This document shows positions 1 to 6,723 of a stretch of 17,473 bases of DNA, one piece after another. The notes below the pieces were generated by a model. It made no database searches and had not been told where the DNA came from. It saw only the letters and a list, made by a program, of their open reading frames with translations. Origin of the DNA: Betaproteobacteria bacterium. Lineage in GTDB: Bacteria; Pseudomonadota; Gammaproteobacteria; Burkholderiales; Burkholderiaceae_C. The DNA is taken from NCBI GenBank assembly GCA_947448675.1, contig CANFOR010000030.1, positions 1-17,473 of the forward strand, given 5' to 3'. Positions within the stretch are counted from its first letter, which is position 1; each line of letters opens with the position of its first letter. The position numbers and the translations under genes are program-made.

Positions 1-1
1 C

Positions 2-529
2 CACACGGCCAACACCGCCGAGACGGCCAATGGGTTTAACCAGACCCAGGGCAACGCGTGCGGCCCTACCAGCATCACCCTGGCCCGTGGCAAGGCCATC
101 ACCCTGCGCGCGAAGCAGGCCCGCGTGCTGCGCGTGCAGCAGGGCCGCGTCTGGGCCACGCTGGCGGGCCATGGGCCCACGAGCGGCAGCGACCATGTGC
201 TGGTGCCTGGCAGCTGTTTGCCGGTGCCAGCGGGCGTGAGCGTCGTCGTCGAACATTGGGCTTTGCCCGGCCTAGGCGCCGCGGTCTTGGACTGGCAGCC
301 TGCGCAAGCGCGCAGCGCATCCTTGCCGCGCGAGGCGCTAGGGCTTGAAGCTGCGTTGAGCGCCAAAGCGGGGCTTGGCGGCGGTTTGCGCGCTGGCTTG
401 CTGAGTGGCTTTCGTCGTGGCTTTAGCAAGTTGCTTTACGCCAGCTTTGGCAGCAGCCTTGGTGCTTGGTTTAGCTACATTTTTGCTAGCGCTCTTCGCA
501 CGTGGAGCTTTGCTTTTCGCCGCTTTTAG
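2..529 (+). CDS. DUF2917-type protein, 5' end outside window
   Basis: No function is established. The open frame is already running at base 2 with no in-frame start before the GTG at 125, so the start lies upstream of the window. The first ~95 residues fit the DUF2917 pattern: a short ITLARGKAITL strand, then RVLRVQQGRVWATL, a polar turn, VLVPGSCLPVPAGVSVVVEHW, which suggests a small cupin-like beta fold. After about base 335 the residues turn into low-complexity G/A/S/F sequence. That part is exactly the antisense of the Lys/Ala-rich tail of the convergent TfoX-type gene. The frame stays open to the TAG at 527-529, giving a ~190 bp tail-to-tail overlap. The C-terminus is therefore doubtful: either a real overlap or an eroded original stop. 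Family call from pattern memory only. Confidence 0.55.
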   Translation, partial: HTANTAETANGFNQTQGNACGPTSITLARGKAITLRAKQARVLRVQQGRVWATLAGHGPTSGSDHVLVPGSCLPVPAGVSVVVEHWALPGLGAAVLDWQPAQARSASLPREALGLEAALSAKAGLGGGLRAGLLSGFRRGFSKLLYASFGSSLGAWFSYIFASALRTWSFAFRRF

Positions 530-865
530 TGCTGCGTCCAGGGCCAAGTGAGCCCAGCGCGCCATCTCGGCAGGCGACTCCATGGCGGCGTCGGGCACGG
601 TGTAGTAGCCCATGCTTTGTGGCACGCCCTTGCGGTCGTAGGTAAAGCGCTGGCCACCGGCTTGCTCAAACACGGCGCGCGTGTCTTCGTCGGCTTTAAG
701 CCAAAGCAACTCGCCTTGGCCCAGGTCGATCATCAACGCAATCGTCAGCCCGCCGGTGCTGATGCCCCAACCGCCAAACATGCGCTTGGCCACGCAGGGG
801 CCTGCGCTTTGCAGCAGTTCGCAGCAGTACAGGGCAAAGTCTTGGTTGGTGCTGGGCATAGGCAT
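338..865 (-). CDS. TfoX N-terminal domain protein with Lys/Ala-rich tail
   Basis: This is a 175-residue protein if translated from the ATG at 865. Residues 8-112 match the TfoX-N fold: QDFALYCCELL, then CVAKRMFGGWGIS, LLWLKADEDTR, FTYDRKG and SMGYYTVPDAAMESPAEMARWA. TfoX-N proteins are related to the competence regulator TfoX/Sxy, but most stand-alone members have no proven role. Residues 113-175 form a tail of repeated Lys-Ala-Ser-Thr, resembling histone-H1-like or AlgP-like tails and suggesting nucleic-acid binding. The frame is open up to an ATG at 928, but the family normally starts just before the QDF motif, so 865 or 859 is preferred; no clear ribosome site precedes either. The start lies 7 bp from the divergent TetR gene. 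The 3' end overlaps the convergent DUF2917 frame. A 17-bp inverted repeat copy (474-490) sits in the tail. Confidence 0.8.
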   Translation of the reverse strand: MPMPSTNQDFALYCCELLQSAGPCVAKRMFGGWGISTGGLTIALMIDLGQGELLWLKADEDTRAVFEQAGGQRFTYDRKGVPQSMGYYTVPDAAMESPAEMARWAHLALDAALKAAKSKAPRAKSASKNVAKPSTKAAAKAGVKQLAKATTKATQQASAQTAAKPRFGAQRSFKP

Positions 866-872
866 CAGCATA

Positions 873-1487
873 ATGCACAGCATGGCCCGGCCCCAATCTT
901 CTTTGCACAGCATCAAACGCGACGCCATTTTGGACGTGGCCGCGCAGTGCTTTGCCCGCGCCAGCTACCCGGCCAGCAGCATGAACGACATCGCCGCGGC
1001 CATGGGCACGTCGAAGGCGCGGCTCTACCACTACTACGAGAGCAAAGACGCGATTTTGTTCGACCTGCTCGACCGCTACACCCAGCAGCTCTTGGCCCTG
1101 ATCGCTCAGGCCGAAGCCACGGCCCAGCGCGGCAATATGAGCGAGCGCGCGGCCCTGCACGAGCTGCTGCGCAGCTTTTTGGCCGAGTACGAAAGCTCGG
1201 CTACGCGGCACAGCGCGCTTTTGCATGCCACACCGTTTTTGCCCGAGCAACAGCGCGAGCAAATCCTAAACCGCCAACGCGACGTGCTGGCCGCCTTCAC
1301 CCGCTTTGTGCGCCGCGCCTACCCTGAGCGCGTGAACGCCAGCAACCAAACCGCGCTGAGCATGATGCTGTTTGGCATGATCAACTGGACTTTTACCTGG
1401 CTGCGGCCCGGTGGAGCCATGAGCTATGCCGCGTTTGCCGATGAAGTGGTGGCTACCCTGGAGCACGGTTTTTTATTGCCCAAATAA
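873..1487 (+). CDS. TetR/AcrR family transcriptional regulator
   Basis: This is a one-component repressor of about 204 residues. The N-terminal helix-turn-helix is clear: KRDAILDVAAQCFARASYPASS, then MNDIAAAMGTSKARLYHYYESKDAILFDLL (about residues 15-66). The C-terminal ligand domain ends with SMMLFGMINWTFTWLRPGG and a FADEVVATLEHGF helix, the arrangement of TetR members that often control acyl-CoA or fatty-acid catabolism (a family inference). The ligand is unknown. Start choice: ATG at 873 or 882; neither has a convincing ribosome site, and the longer frame back to 681 runs through the antisense tfoX gene and is unlikely. The next gene (MBL hydrolase) begins 122 bp downstream behind its own promoter with an inverted repeat, a candidate target. 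Confidence 0.85.
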   Translation: MHSMARPQSSLHSIKRDAILDVAAQCFARASYPASSMNDIAAAMGTSKARLYHYYESKDAILFDLLDRYTQQLLALIAQAEATAQRGNMSERAALHELLRSFLAEYESSATRHSALLHATPFLPEQQREQILNRQRDVLAAFTRFVRRAYPERVNASNQTALSMMLFGMINWTFTWLRPGGAMSYAAFADEVVATLEHGFLLPK

Positions 1488-1565
1488 TTGTGTTTGCGAG
1501 GTGTTGAATGCACTGCATCGCGCTAGGCCGCCCTCACAAAACCATGCACTAAGGCAAGCGCAACC

Positions 1566-1571
1566 TATAAT
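1566..1571 (+). promoter_or_regulatory. -10 box of the MBL hydrolase promoter
   Basis: TATAAT is a perfect sigma70 -10 hexamer, 39 bp before the ATG at 1610. No good -35 hexamer is visible 16-18 bp upstream, which suggests an activator-dependent or weak promoter. The start point would fall at about 1578-1580, at the edge of the inverted repeat at 1581-1594. Confidence 0.5.
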
Positions 1572-1580
1572 TTAACCATC

Positions 1581-1594
1581 CGTAACGCATTACG
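1581..1594. promoter_or_regulatory. Candidate TetR operator, CGTAA-N4-TTACG
   Basis: CGTAACGCATTACG has perfect 5-bp arms around a 4-bp centre. It lies 9 bp after a TATAAT box and 15 bp before the ATG of the MBL gene, over the expected transcription start, where a repressor would block transcription. The adjacent TetR gene is the obvious candidate binder. Binding is inferred, not shown. Confidence 0.4.
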
Positions 1595-1609
1595 ATTAGG
1601 TAAATCACC

Positions 1610-2632
1610 ATGAGCAAAGCCTTCGCCTCCCAAGCCGATTTAAGCGACAAAAAAATCAGCTTCACGCAACTCAGCAAGCACTGCTGGGCCTACACCGCCG
1701 AGGGCGACCCTAACAGCGGCGTCATCATTGGCGAGCGCTTCATCATGGTCAGCGACGCCACCGCCACGCCCGCGCTGGCGCAAGACCTGATCGCCAAGAT
1801 CCGTAGCGTCAGCAGCCTGCCCATCAAATACGTGCTGCTCACCCACTACCACGCGGTTCGTGTGCTCGGAGCGTACGCCTACGCTGCGGAAGGTGCTACT
1901 GAAATCATAGCGAGCCAGGGCACGCTGGAGCTCATCCAAGAGCGCGGCGCGCAAGACATGCAAAGCGAAATGGAGCGCTTTCCGCGCCTGTTTCGCGGCG
2001 CCGAGTCGGTGCCTGGCCTGACCTGGCCGACCATGGTCGTGGGCGGCGGCAGCCCGACGGAAATGGTCAGGGGCGCGGATGGCCGCGCCCGGGGCGAGGT
2101 GCCGGGCAAGCTCAGCATCAACCTGGGTGGCGTGGTGGTGCAAATTTGGCACCCTGGCCCAGGCCACACGCGCGGCGACACCATTGCCTGGGTGGAAGAA
2201 GAAAAAGTGCTGTTCAGTGGCGACTTGGTCGAGTACGAAGCGGGTGTCTACACCGGCGACGCGCAACTGGCTGAATGGCCCGCCACACTGGAGGCCCTGC
2301 GCGCTTTGAAGGCTGAGGCCATCGTGCCTGGCCGGGGCGAGGCCATGCAAGGCCGTGCCAATGTGGAAAAGGCGCTCGACTACACCCTGCGCTGGGTTAC
2401 TACACTCTTCCAGGCGGGCAAAGAGGCTGCCGCAGCAGGTATGGATTTAAAAGCCGCCATGGCCCACACCCGCAAAGCCATGGACCCAGTGTTTGGCCAT
2501 GTCTTCATCTACGAGCACTGCCTGCCCTTCGACGTGAGCCGCGCTTACGACGAGGCCAAAGGCATCAAAAACCCGCGCATCTGGACGGCTGCGCGTGACC
2601 AAGAAATGTGGGCTGCGCTGCAAGCAGGCTAG
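1610..2632 (+). CDS. MBL-fold metallo-hydrolase, atypical metal site
   Basis: This 340-residue protein has metallo-beta-lactamase fold landmarks: NSGVIIGERFIMVSDA (first strands), LLTHYHAVRVLGA (residues 77-88), WHPGPGHTRGDTIAW (H186, D190), LFSGDLVE (D205) and IVPGRGEAM (R242). The canonical HxHxDH is altered to H79-Y-H81-A-V83-R84, and the usual last histidine (PGHG) is R242. H79, H81, H186 and D205 remain, so one metal site should persist and the second is probably lost. About 80 extra C-terminal residues are helical. The substrate is unknown; the family includes thioesterases, lactonases and glyoxalase II-like enzymes. The gene follows a TetR regulator and has its own promoter with an inverted repeat. 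The ribosome site is weak (TTAGGT, 1597-1602). A 17-bp inverted repeat lies at 1895-1911. Confidence 0.85.
   Translation: MSKAFASQADLSDKKISFTQLSKHCWAYTAEGDPNSGVIIGERFIMVSDATATPALAQDLIAKIRSVSSLPIKYVLLTHYHAVRVLGAYAYAAEGATEIIASQGTLELIQERGAQDMQSEMERFPRLFRGAESVPGLTWPTMVVGGGSPTEMVRGADGRARGEVPGKLSINLGGVVVQIWHPGPGHTRGDTIAWVEEEKVLFSGDLVEYEAGVYTGDAQLAEWPATLEALRALKAEAIVPGRGEAMQGRANVEKALDYTLRWVTTLFQAGKEAAAAGMDLKAAMAHTRKAMDPVFGHVFIYEHCLPFDVSRAYDEAKGIKNPRIWTAARDQEMWAALQAG
1895..1911. repeat. 17-bp inverted repeat GCTA-N9-TAGC, copy in MBL gene
   Basis: GCTACTGAAATCATAGC lies inside the MBL gene at codons 96-101 and encodes Ala-Thr-Glu-Ile-Ile-Ala. It is AT-rich and uses the rare ATA codon within GC-rich surroundings. 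Confidence 0.6.
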
Positions 2633-2641
2633 CTTGCGCCA

Positions 2642-2658
2642 GGGCTTCGTAAAAGCCC
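2642..2658 (+). terminator. Hairpin after MBL gene, possible terminator
   Basis: GGGCTT (2642-2647) pairs perfectly with AAGCCC (2653-2658) around a 5-nt loop, 9 bp after the MBL stop. There is no T-tract after the stem, so it may be a weak or Rho-assisted end, or only an mRNA stabiliser. Confidence 0.3.
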
Positions 2659-2700
2659 GTAAAGCTCGGTAAAGGTATCAACCAAACCGGTGTGCATGGC

Positions 2701-2720
2701 GTTGTACAGCTGTCTACAAC
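2701..2720. promoter_or_regulatory. Nested inverted repeat upstream of EF-hand gene
   Basis: Arms GTTGTA (2701-2706) and TACAAC (2715-2720) flank an 8-bp spacer; overlapping the left arm is the perfect 8-bp palindrome ACAGCTGT (2706-2713). It ends 24 bp before the ATG at 2745. It could be an operator or an mRNA hairpin just upstream of the ribosome site; no regulator is identified. Confidence 0.3.
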
Positions 2721-2744
2721 CCGCATCCTGAAAGGACGCACACC

Positions 2745-3083
2745 ATGAAAAAATTCCTCCTCACCGCTGCTGCACTGGCCTTTGCTGCTGGCGCATTTGC
2801 CCAAGCCGCCGCTCCTGCTGCTACCGCACCGGCTGCTAAAGCCATGCACAAGTCAGAGGCTTTTAAAAACATCGACACCAATGGTGACGGCCAAATCAGC
2901 CGCGACGAAGCCAAAGCTCACCCCATGCTCGAGAAAAACTTTGATGCCATCGACACCAACAAAGACGGCCAGTTGAGCAAAGCCGAACTCAAGGCTTTCC
3001 GTAAAGCCAAGCATGCAGCCAAAATGGCCAGCAAAGCCGCTGCCACACCCGCCGCTGCCGTAGCACCGGCCACCAAACCCTGA
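2745..3083 (+). CDS. Secreted EF-hand calcium-binding protein
   Basis: This is a 112-residue protein. Residues 1-19 are a signal peptide (MKKFLLTAAALAFAAGAFA, cut before Q20), so the product is probably periplasmic. An Ala/Pro-rich spacer follows. Two canonical EF-hand loops are complete: D44-T-N46-G-D48-G-Q50-I-S52 to E55, and D70-T-N72-K-D74-G-Q76-L-S78 to E81, all with correct oxygen ligands at positions 1, 3, 5 and 12. The tail (88-112) is Lys/Ala then Ala/Pro rich. A good ribosome site (AAAGGA, 2731-2736) fixes the start. The role may be calcium sensing or buffering; the partner is unknown. Confidence 0.85.
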   Translation: MKKFLLTAAALAFAAGAFAQAAAPAATAPAAKAMHKSEAFKNIDTNGDGQISRDEAKAHPMLEKNFDAIDTNKDGQLSKAELKAFRKAKHAAKMASKAAATPAAAVAPATKP

Positions 3084-3149
3084 GCTTGCGCATCGCTCGG
3101 AAGGGCGGGGCAGAGGGGCTAATATCGAGCCTTGCATAAAGGCATCGTT

Positions 3150-4958
3150 ATGACCCTCGCAGTTTCGCTCTCCGCATTCGCAGCATTCAAAGCCCAGGCC
3201 CGCAAGGTCTGGGCTTTGTCTTTGCCCTACTTTCGGTCTAACGAAAAATGGCAGGCGCGCGGCCTGCTTGTGGCCATCGTGGCGCTCAACCTAGGCAGCG
3301 TCTACATGTTGGTGCAGCTCAACGACTGGAACCGCGTGTTCTACGACGCGCTGCAAAACAAAGACGCTGCCATTTTCTGGCAGCAGCTCGGGCGCTTTAG
3401 TTATTTGGCTTTTGGCTCGATCATCATCTCGGTCTATAAGTTTTATTTAACGCAATTGCTCGACATGCGCTGGCGCGCCTGGCTCACCACGCACACCCTG
3501 CAGCGCTGGCTGGGGCACCAGGCCTTTTACCGGTTGGAGCTGGCCCGCTTCTCGGGCAGCGCCACGGCCAGCACCGACAACCCCGACCAGCGCATCCAAG
3601 AAGACATGAAGCTGTTTGCCAGCTTTAGCGTGTCGCTCTCCATGGGCATCTTCAACGCATTGCTCACTTTGGTGAGCTTTGTGGGTATTTTGTGGTCGCT
3701 CAGCGGCAGCTTTGGTTTTAGCTTGGGTGGGCACAACTACACCGTGCCCGGTTTTATGGTCTGGATGGCCTTGCTTTACTGTTTGGTGGGTAGCCTTATT
3801 ACACACTTTATTGGCCGACCTTTAATTGGACTGAATTTTGAGCAGCAAAAGCTAGAAGCCGATTTTCGCCATCATCTCGTTCGGGTGCGTGAATACGCCG
3901 AACCCATTGCGCTCGACCGTGGCGAGGCGGTAGAACAGCGTCGCCTGCAGCAGCGGTTTAAAGATGTTTTGGCAAATTATTTGCAATTGCTCAAAACCCA
4001 AAAAAACCTCACTTGGTTCAACAGCGGTTTTGGCCAAGCAGCGGTGATCTTCCCCTTTGTGATTGCCGCGCCGCGTTTTTTCAGCGGCGCCATTCAGTTG
4101 GGTGAATTAACCCAAGTGGCCTCGGCTTTTGGCCGCGTGCAAGACTCGCTCAGCTGGTTGGTCGACAACTACGACAACGTCGCCGCTTGGAGCGCCACCG
4201 CCACCCGCCTGACCCGCTTTGAAGAAAGCCTGGCCGCCGCCGAGCAAGCCCAGGGCGCTACCCAGGCCGCGCCCGAGTTCGGCAACGCCCTGCAAACGCA
4301 GGCGCTGAGCTTGGCCCTGCCCAGTGGCGCACTGCTCTTGCAAGGGCTGAATTTGCGCGTAAAGCCCGGCGAGTCCGTCTTGCTCAGCGGCCCCTCGGGC
4401 AGCGGCAAGTCCACCTTGTTTCGCGCGCTGGCGGGCATCTGGCCCTTTGCCACGGGCAGCGTGCAGCGGCCCGCCAATGCCATGTTTGTGCCCCAGCGCG
4501 CCTACTTCCCCGAGGGCAGTCTGCGCGACGCCCTGGCCTACCCCGAGAGCGCTAGCCATTACAGCGACGCAGCTTTGGTGCAGGCCCTGCAAGACGCGCT
4601 CTTGCCCGCCCTGTGCACCCGCTTAGACGAACAAAGCAATTGGGCTGCCAAGCTCTCCGGCGGCGAGCAGCAGCGCCTGGCCATCGCCCGCGTGTTGCTC
4701 AAAAAGCCGCAATGGTTGTTCGCCGACGAAGCCACCAGCGCACTCGACCCGCAGGCTGAAGCAGCCCTTTACCAAAGCCTCAAAACCCTTACTGCAAGCG
4801 CGGGAGGTGCTATTGTATCTATAGCACATCGGCCTAGCGTAGCGGTCTGGCATGAGCGCCATTGGGCCTTGGTAGCCGATCCAGCGCTTGGTGTCGCGCA
4901 GGGCCATGGGGCTGCGGCTTACAGCTTGCAAGACTCTGCTTTGCTGCAAAAAATATAG
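3150..4958 (+). CDS. Fused ABC transporter permease/ATPase, BacA/SbmA-YddA type
   Basis: This is a single-chain half transporter of 602 residues, likely acting as a homodimer in the inner membrane. The N-terminal ~330 residues hold several membrane helices: ARGLLVAIVALNLGSVYML, FSYLAFGSIIISVYKFYL, IFNALLTLVSFVGIL, FMVWMALLYCLVGSLI and AAVIFPFVIAAPRFF. The layout is of the SbmA/BacA-like transmembrane family (ABC_membrane_2). The ATPase domain has Walker A GPSGSGKST (~414-422), signature LSGGEQQR (~502-509), Walker B WLFADEATSALD (~522-533) and H-loop SIAHRPS (~557-563), all intact. Relatives move peptides, vitamin B12 or fatty acyl substrates; none can be assigned here. Start: ATG at 3150 with AAAGG at 3138-3142, preferred to an in-frame TTG at 3132. 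The TAG stop lies within a near copy of the 17-bp repeat. Confidence 0.9.
   Translation: MTLAVSLSAFAAFKAQARKVWALSLPYFRSNEKWQARGLLVAIVALNLGSVYMLVQLNDWNRVFYDALQNKDAAIFWQQLGRFSYLAFGSIIISVYKFYLTQLLDMRWRAWLTTHTLQRWLGHQAFYRLELARFSGSATASTDNPDQRIQEDMKLFASFSVSLSMGIFNALLTLVSFVGILWSLSGSFGFSLGGHNYTVPGFMVWMALLYCLVGSLITHFIGRPLIGLNFEQQKLEADFRHHLVRVREYAEPIALDRGEAVEQRRLQQRFKDVLANYLQLLKTQKNLTWFNSGFGQAAVIFPFVIAAPRFFSGAIQLGELTQVASAFGRVQDSLSWLVDNYDNVAAWSATATRLTRFEESLAAAEQAQGATQAAPEFGNALQTQALSLALPSGALLLQGLNLRVKPGESVLLSGPSGSGKSTLFRALAGIWPFATGSVQRPANAMFVPQRAYFPEGSLRDALAYPESASHYSDAALVQALQDALLPALCTRLDEQSNWAAKLSGGEQQRLAIARVLLKKPQWLFADEATSALDPQAEAALYQSLKTLTASAGGAIVSIAHRPSVAVWHERHWALVADPALGVAQGHGAAAYSLQDSALLQKI
4809..4825. 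repeat. 17-bp inverted repeat GCTA-N9-TAGC, copy in ABC gene
   Basis: GCTATTGTATCTATAGC has 5-bp perfect arms, extended by flanking T and A to 6 bp. It encodes Ala-Ile-Val-Ser-Ile-Ala immediately before the H-loop histidine, a place where protein sequence is constrained, yet it uses AT-rich codons including ATA. Confidence 0.6.
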
Positions 4959-4959
4959 C
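4943..4959. repeat. Near copy of the 17-bp inverted repeat at ABC stop codon
   Basis: GCTGCAAAAAATATAGC matches GCTA-N9-TAGC with one arm mismatch (G for A). The right arm supplies the TAG stop codon of the ABC gene (4956-4958). Confidence 0.3.
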
Positions 4960-4997
4960 GCTTTATGCGCGCCAGTAGGGCGTTGCAGCCTGTTTTT

Positions 4998-5012
4998 ACA
5001 TGCCTAGCATGT
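4998..5012. promoter_or_regulatory. Inverted repeat ACATGC-cta-GCATGT upstream of phoD
   Basis: Perfect 6-bp arms around a 3-bp centre, flanked by a T-run on the left (4993-4997) and an A-run on the right (5015-5020) that can extend the pairing past a GG bulge. It lies in the 173-bp gap before phoD. The A-run rather than T-run after the stem argues against a plus-strand terminator; it may be an operator. The regulator is unknown. Confidence 0.3.
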
Positions 5013-5131
5013 GGAAAAAACCACTATGTACCCTCTGCGCTGCGCAGCACGGGTCTCAAAACGAAACGTCACGCCCCTGACACGCAGCCCAGCAACACTG
5101 CGCTTCTCAGCAACTCAGTGGAGCCTTCACC

Positions 5132-6721
5132 ATGGACCGTCGTTCCTTCCTCAATGCCAGCACCGCCTTGATCGCGCCTGCGCTCGTACCCGCCGCCGCG
5201 CTGGCGCAAACCGCCCCCGCCACCATCACCCGCGATGCCATGCGCCCGCAGTTGCCCAGCGGCGTGCAAAGCGGCGACCCGCTGGCCGAACGCGCCATCA
5301 TCTGGACGCGCAGCGACCGCCCGGCCCGCCTGTGGGTCGAGTGGTCTACCACCGCCAACTTTGCCAACCCCACCCGCGTGCGCGGCCCCTACATGCTCGA
5401 AGACAGCGACTTCACCGGCCGCGTAGACCTGCGCAGCCTGCCCGCTGGGCAAGAGATTTTCTACCGCGTGGTCTTGCAAGACCTGCACAACGAGCGCGTG
5501 CTGTCCGAGGCCATGAATGGCCACCTGCGCCTGCCCGCCAGCATGGAAGGCAAAGCCCTGCGCGACGTGCGCTTCACCTGGAGCGGCGACACCGCAGGCC
5601 AAGGTTGGGGCATTAACGAAGCCTGGGGCGGCATGAAGATTTATGAGCAAATCCGCAAGGTCAACCCCGACTTTTTCTTGCACAGCGGAGACAACATCTA
5701 CGCCGACGGCCCGATGCAAGCGCAAGTGAAATTGAGCGACGGCACGCTGTGGAACAACATCGTGACCGAAGAGGTTTCTAAAGTCGCCGAAACTTTAAAG
5801 GAGTTTCGCGGCCGCTACCGCTACAACATGCTCGACGCTAATATGCGCCGCATGGCCGCCGACGTGCCGCAAATCTGGCAGTGGGACGACCACGAAATCA
5901 GCAACAACTATTCAGACTCTAAAGACGTTTCGGGCGACGCCCGCTACATCGAGAAAAACATCCCCCTGCTGGTGGCACGCGGCACCAAAGCCTTTATGGA
6001 AAACGCGCCCATGCGCCGCACCGCCGATATTGAGAGCGAGCGCGTCTACCACCACCTGCCGCAAGGCCCGCTGCTCGACATGTTCGTCATTGACATGCGC
6101 AGCTACCGTGGCCCTAATTCGGCAAATTTGCAAACCGAAGAAAACGCCGACAGCGCCTTTATGGGCCGCCCGCAAATAGCCTGGCTATTAGAGGGCTTGA
6201 AAAAGTCCAAGTCCACCTGGAAAGTGATCGCCGCCGACATGCCCATCAGCCTGTGGGTGGACGACGGCAAAGACGCGCAGGGCAATGCCAAATGGGAGGC
6301 TGTGGCCAATGGCAACGACGGCCCGCCCCTGGGCCGCGAGATTGAAATGGCGCGCCTGCTCAGCAGCATCAAGCGCGAAGGCATTCACAATGTGGTCTGG
6401 CTTACTGCCGACGTGCACTACACCGCCGCGCATTATTTTGACCCGGCCAAAGCCAAGTTCACCGACTTTGCGCCGTTTTGGGAATTCGTCTCCGGCCCGC
6501 TGAACGCGGGTGGCTTTGGCCCGAACAAAGTAGACGCCACCTTTGGCAGCCAAGTGATGTACCAAAAAGCCCCCGACGCCCCCAACTCACCGCCCAGCGC
6601 AGGTCTGCAGTTCTTCGGCCAAGTTGACATCGATGCCAAAACGCAGGCCATGACAGTGACGCTCAAAGACCTGGCGGGTACCTCGCTGTTTAGCAAGACT
6701 TTGGTGCCGCAGCGGGCATAA
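5132..6721 (+). CDS. phoD: PhoD-family alkaline phosphatase/phosphodiesterase, Tat-exported
   Basis: This is a 529-residue protein. It opens with a twin-arginine signal (DRRSFLNAS, hydrophobic core, AALA before QTAPA), so the folded metalloenzyme is exported by Tat. The N-terminal PhoD domain (about 35-140) has FPSGVQSGDP-like LPSGVQSGDPLAERAIIWTR and LPAGQEIFYRV. The catalytic domain shows metal ligand motifs WSGDTAG (D153), LHSGDNIYADGPM (D187, N188), WQWDDHEISNNY (D252, D253, H254) and LTADVHYTAAHYF (D427, H429). PhoD enzymes are Ca/Fe-dependent and release phosphate from mono- and diesters such as teichoic acid or phospholipid fragments. The start follows GTGGAG (5118-5123). No clear Pho box is visible in the leader. 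It ends 2 bp from the convergent queC. Confidence 0.92.
   Translation: MDRRSFLNASTALIAPALVPAAALAQTAPATITRDAMRPQLPSGVQSGDPLAERAIIWTRSDRPARLWVEWSTTANFANPTRVRGPYMLEDSDFTGRVDLRSLPAGQEIFYRVVLQDLHNERVLSEAMNGHLRLPASMEGKALRDVRFTWSGDTAGQGWGINEAWGGMKIYEQIRKVNPDFFLHSGDNIYADGPMQAQVKLSDGTLWNNIVTEEVSKVAETLKEFRGRYRYNMLDANMRRMAADVPQIWQWDDHEISNNYSDSKDVSGDARYIEKNIPLLVARGTKAFMENAPMRRTADIESERVYHHLPQGPLLDMFVIDMRSYRGPNSANLQTEENADSAFMGRPQIAWLLEGLKKSKSTWKVIAADMPISLWVDDGKDAQGNAKWEAVANGNDGPPLGREIEMARLLSSIKREGIHNVVWLTADVHYTAAHYFDPAKAKFTDFAPFWEFVSGPLNAGGFGPNKVDATFGSQVMYQKAPDAPNSPPSAGLQFFGQVDIDAKTQAMTVTLKDLAGTSLFSKTLVPQRA
6175..6189. repeat. 15-bp perfect inverted repeat inside phoD
   Basis: AATAGC-ctg-GCTATT is a perfect 6-bp-arm palindrome inside phoD. 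It has the same arms as the 17-bp GCTA-N9-TAGC family but in the opposite order, so it may be unrelated. Confidence 0.3.
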
Positions 6722-6723
6722 AA

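Noticed and set aside
548..1327. Long plus-strand open frame of 259 residues
   Set aside because: Arg/His/Pro/Ala-rich shadow of the tfoX and tetR genes; no domain, no ribosome site.
4998..5012. Hairpin after the ABC gene as its terminator
   Set aside because: The stem is followed by GGAAAAAA, not a T-run, on the plus strand; listed as a possible operator only.
5060..5085. Possible Pho box upstream of phoD (GTCACGCCCCTGAC)
   Set aside because: It is an inverted pair with 4-bp arms, not the direct repeat of CTGTCAT-like words that PhoB binds.
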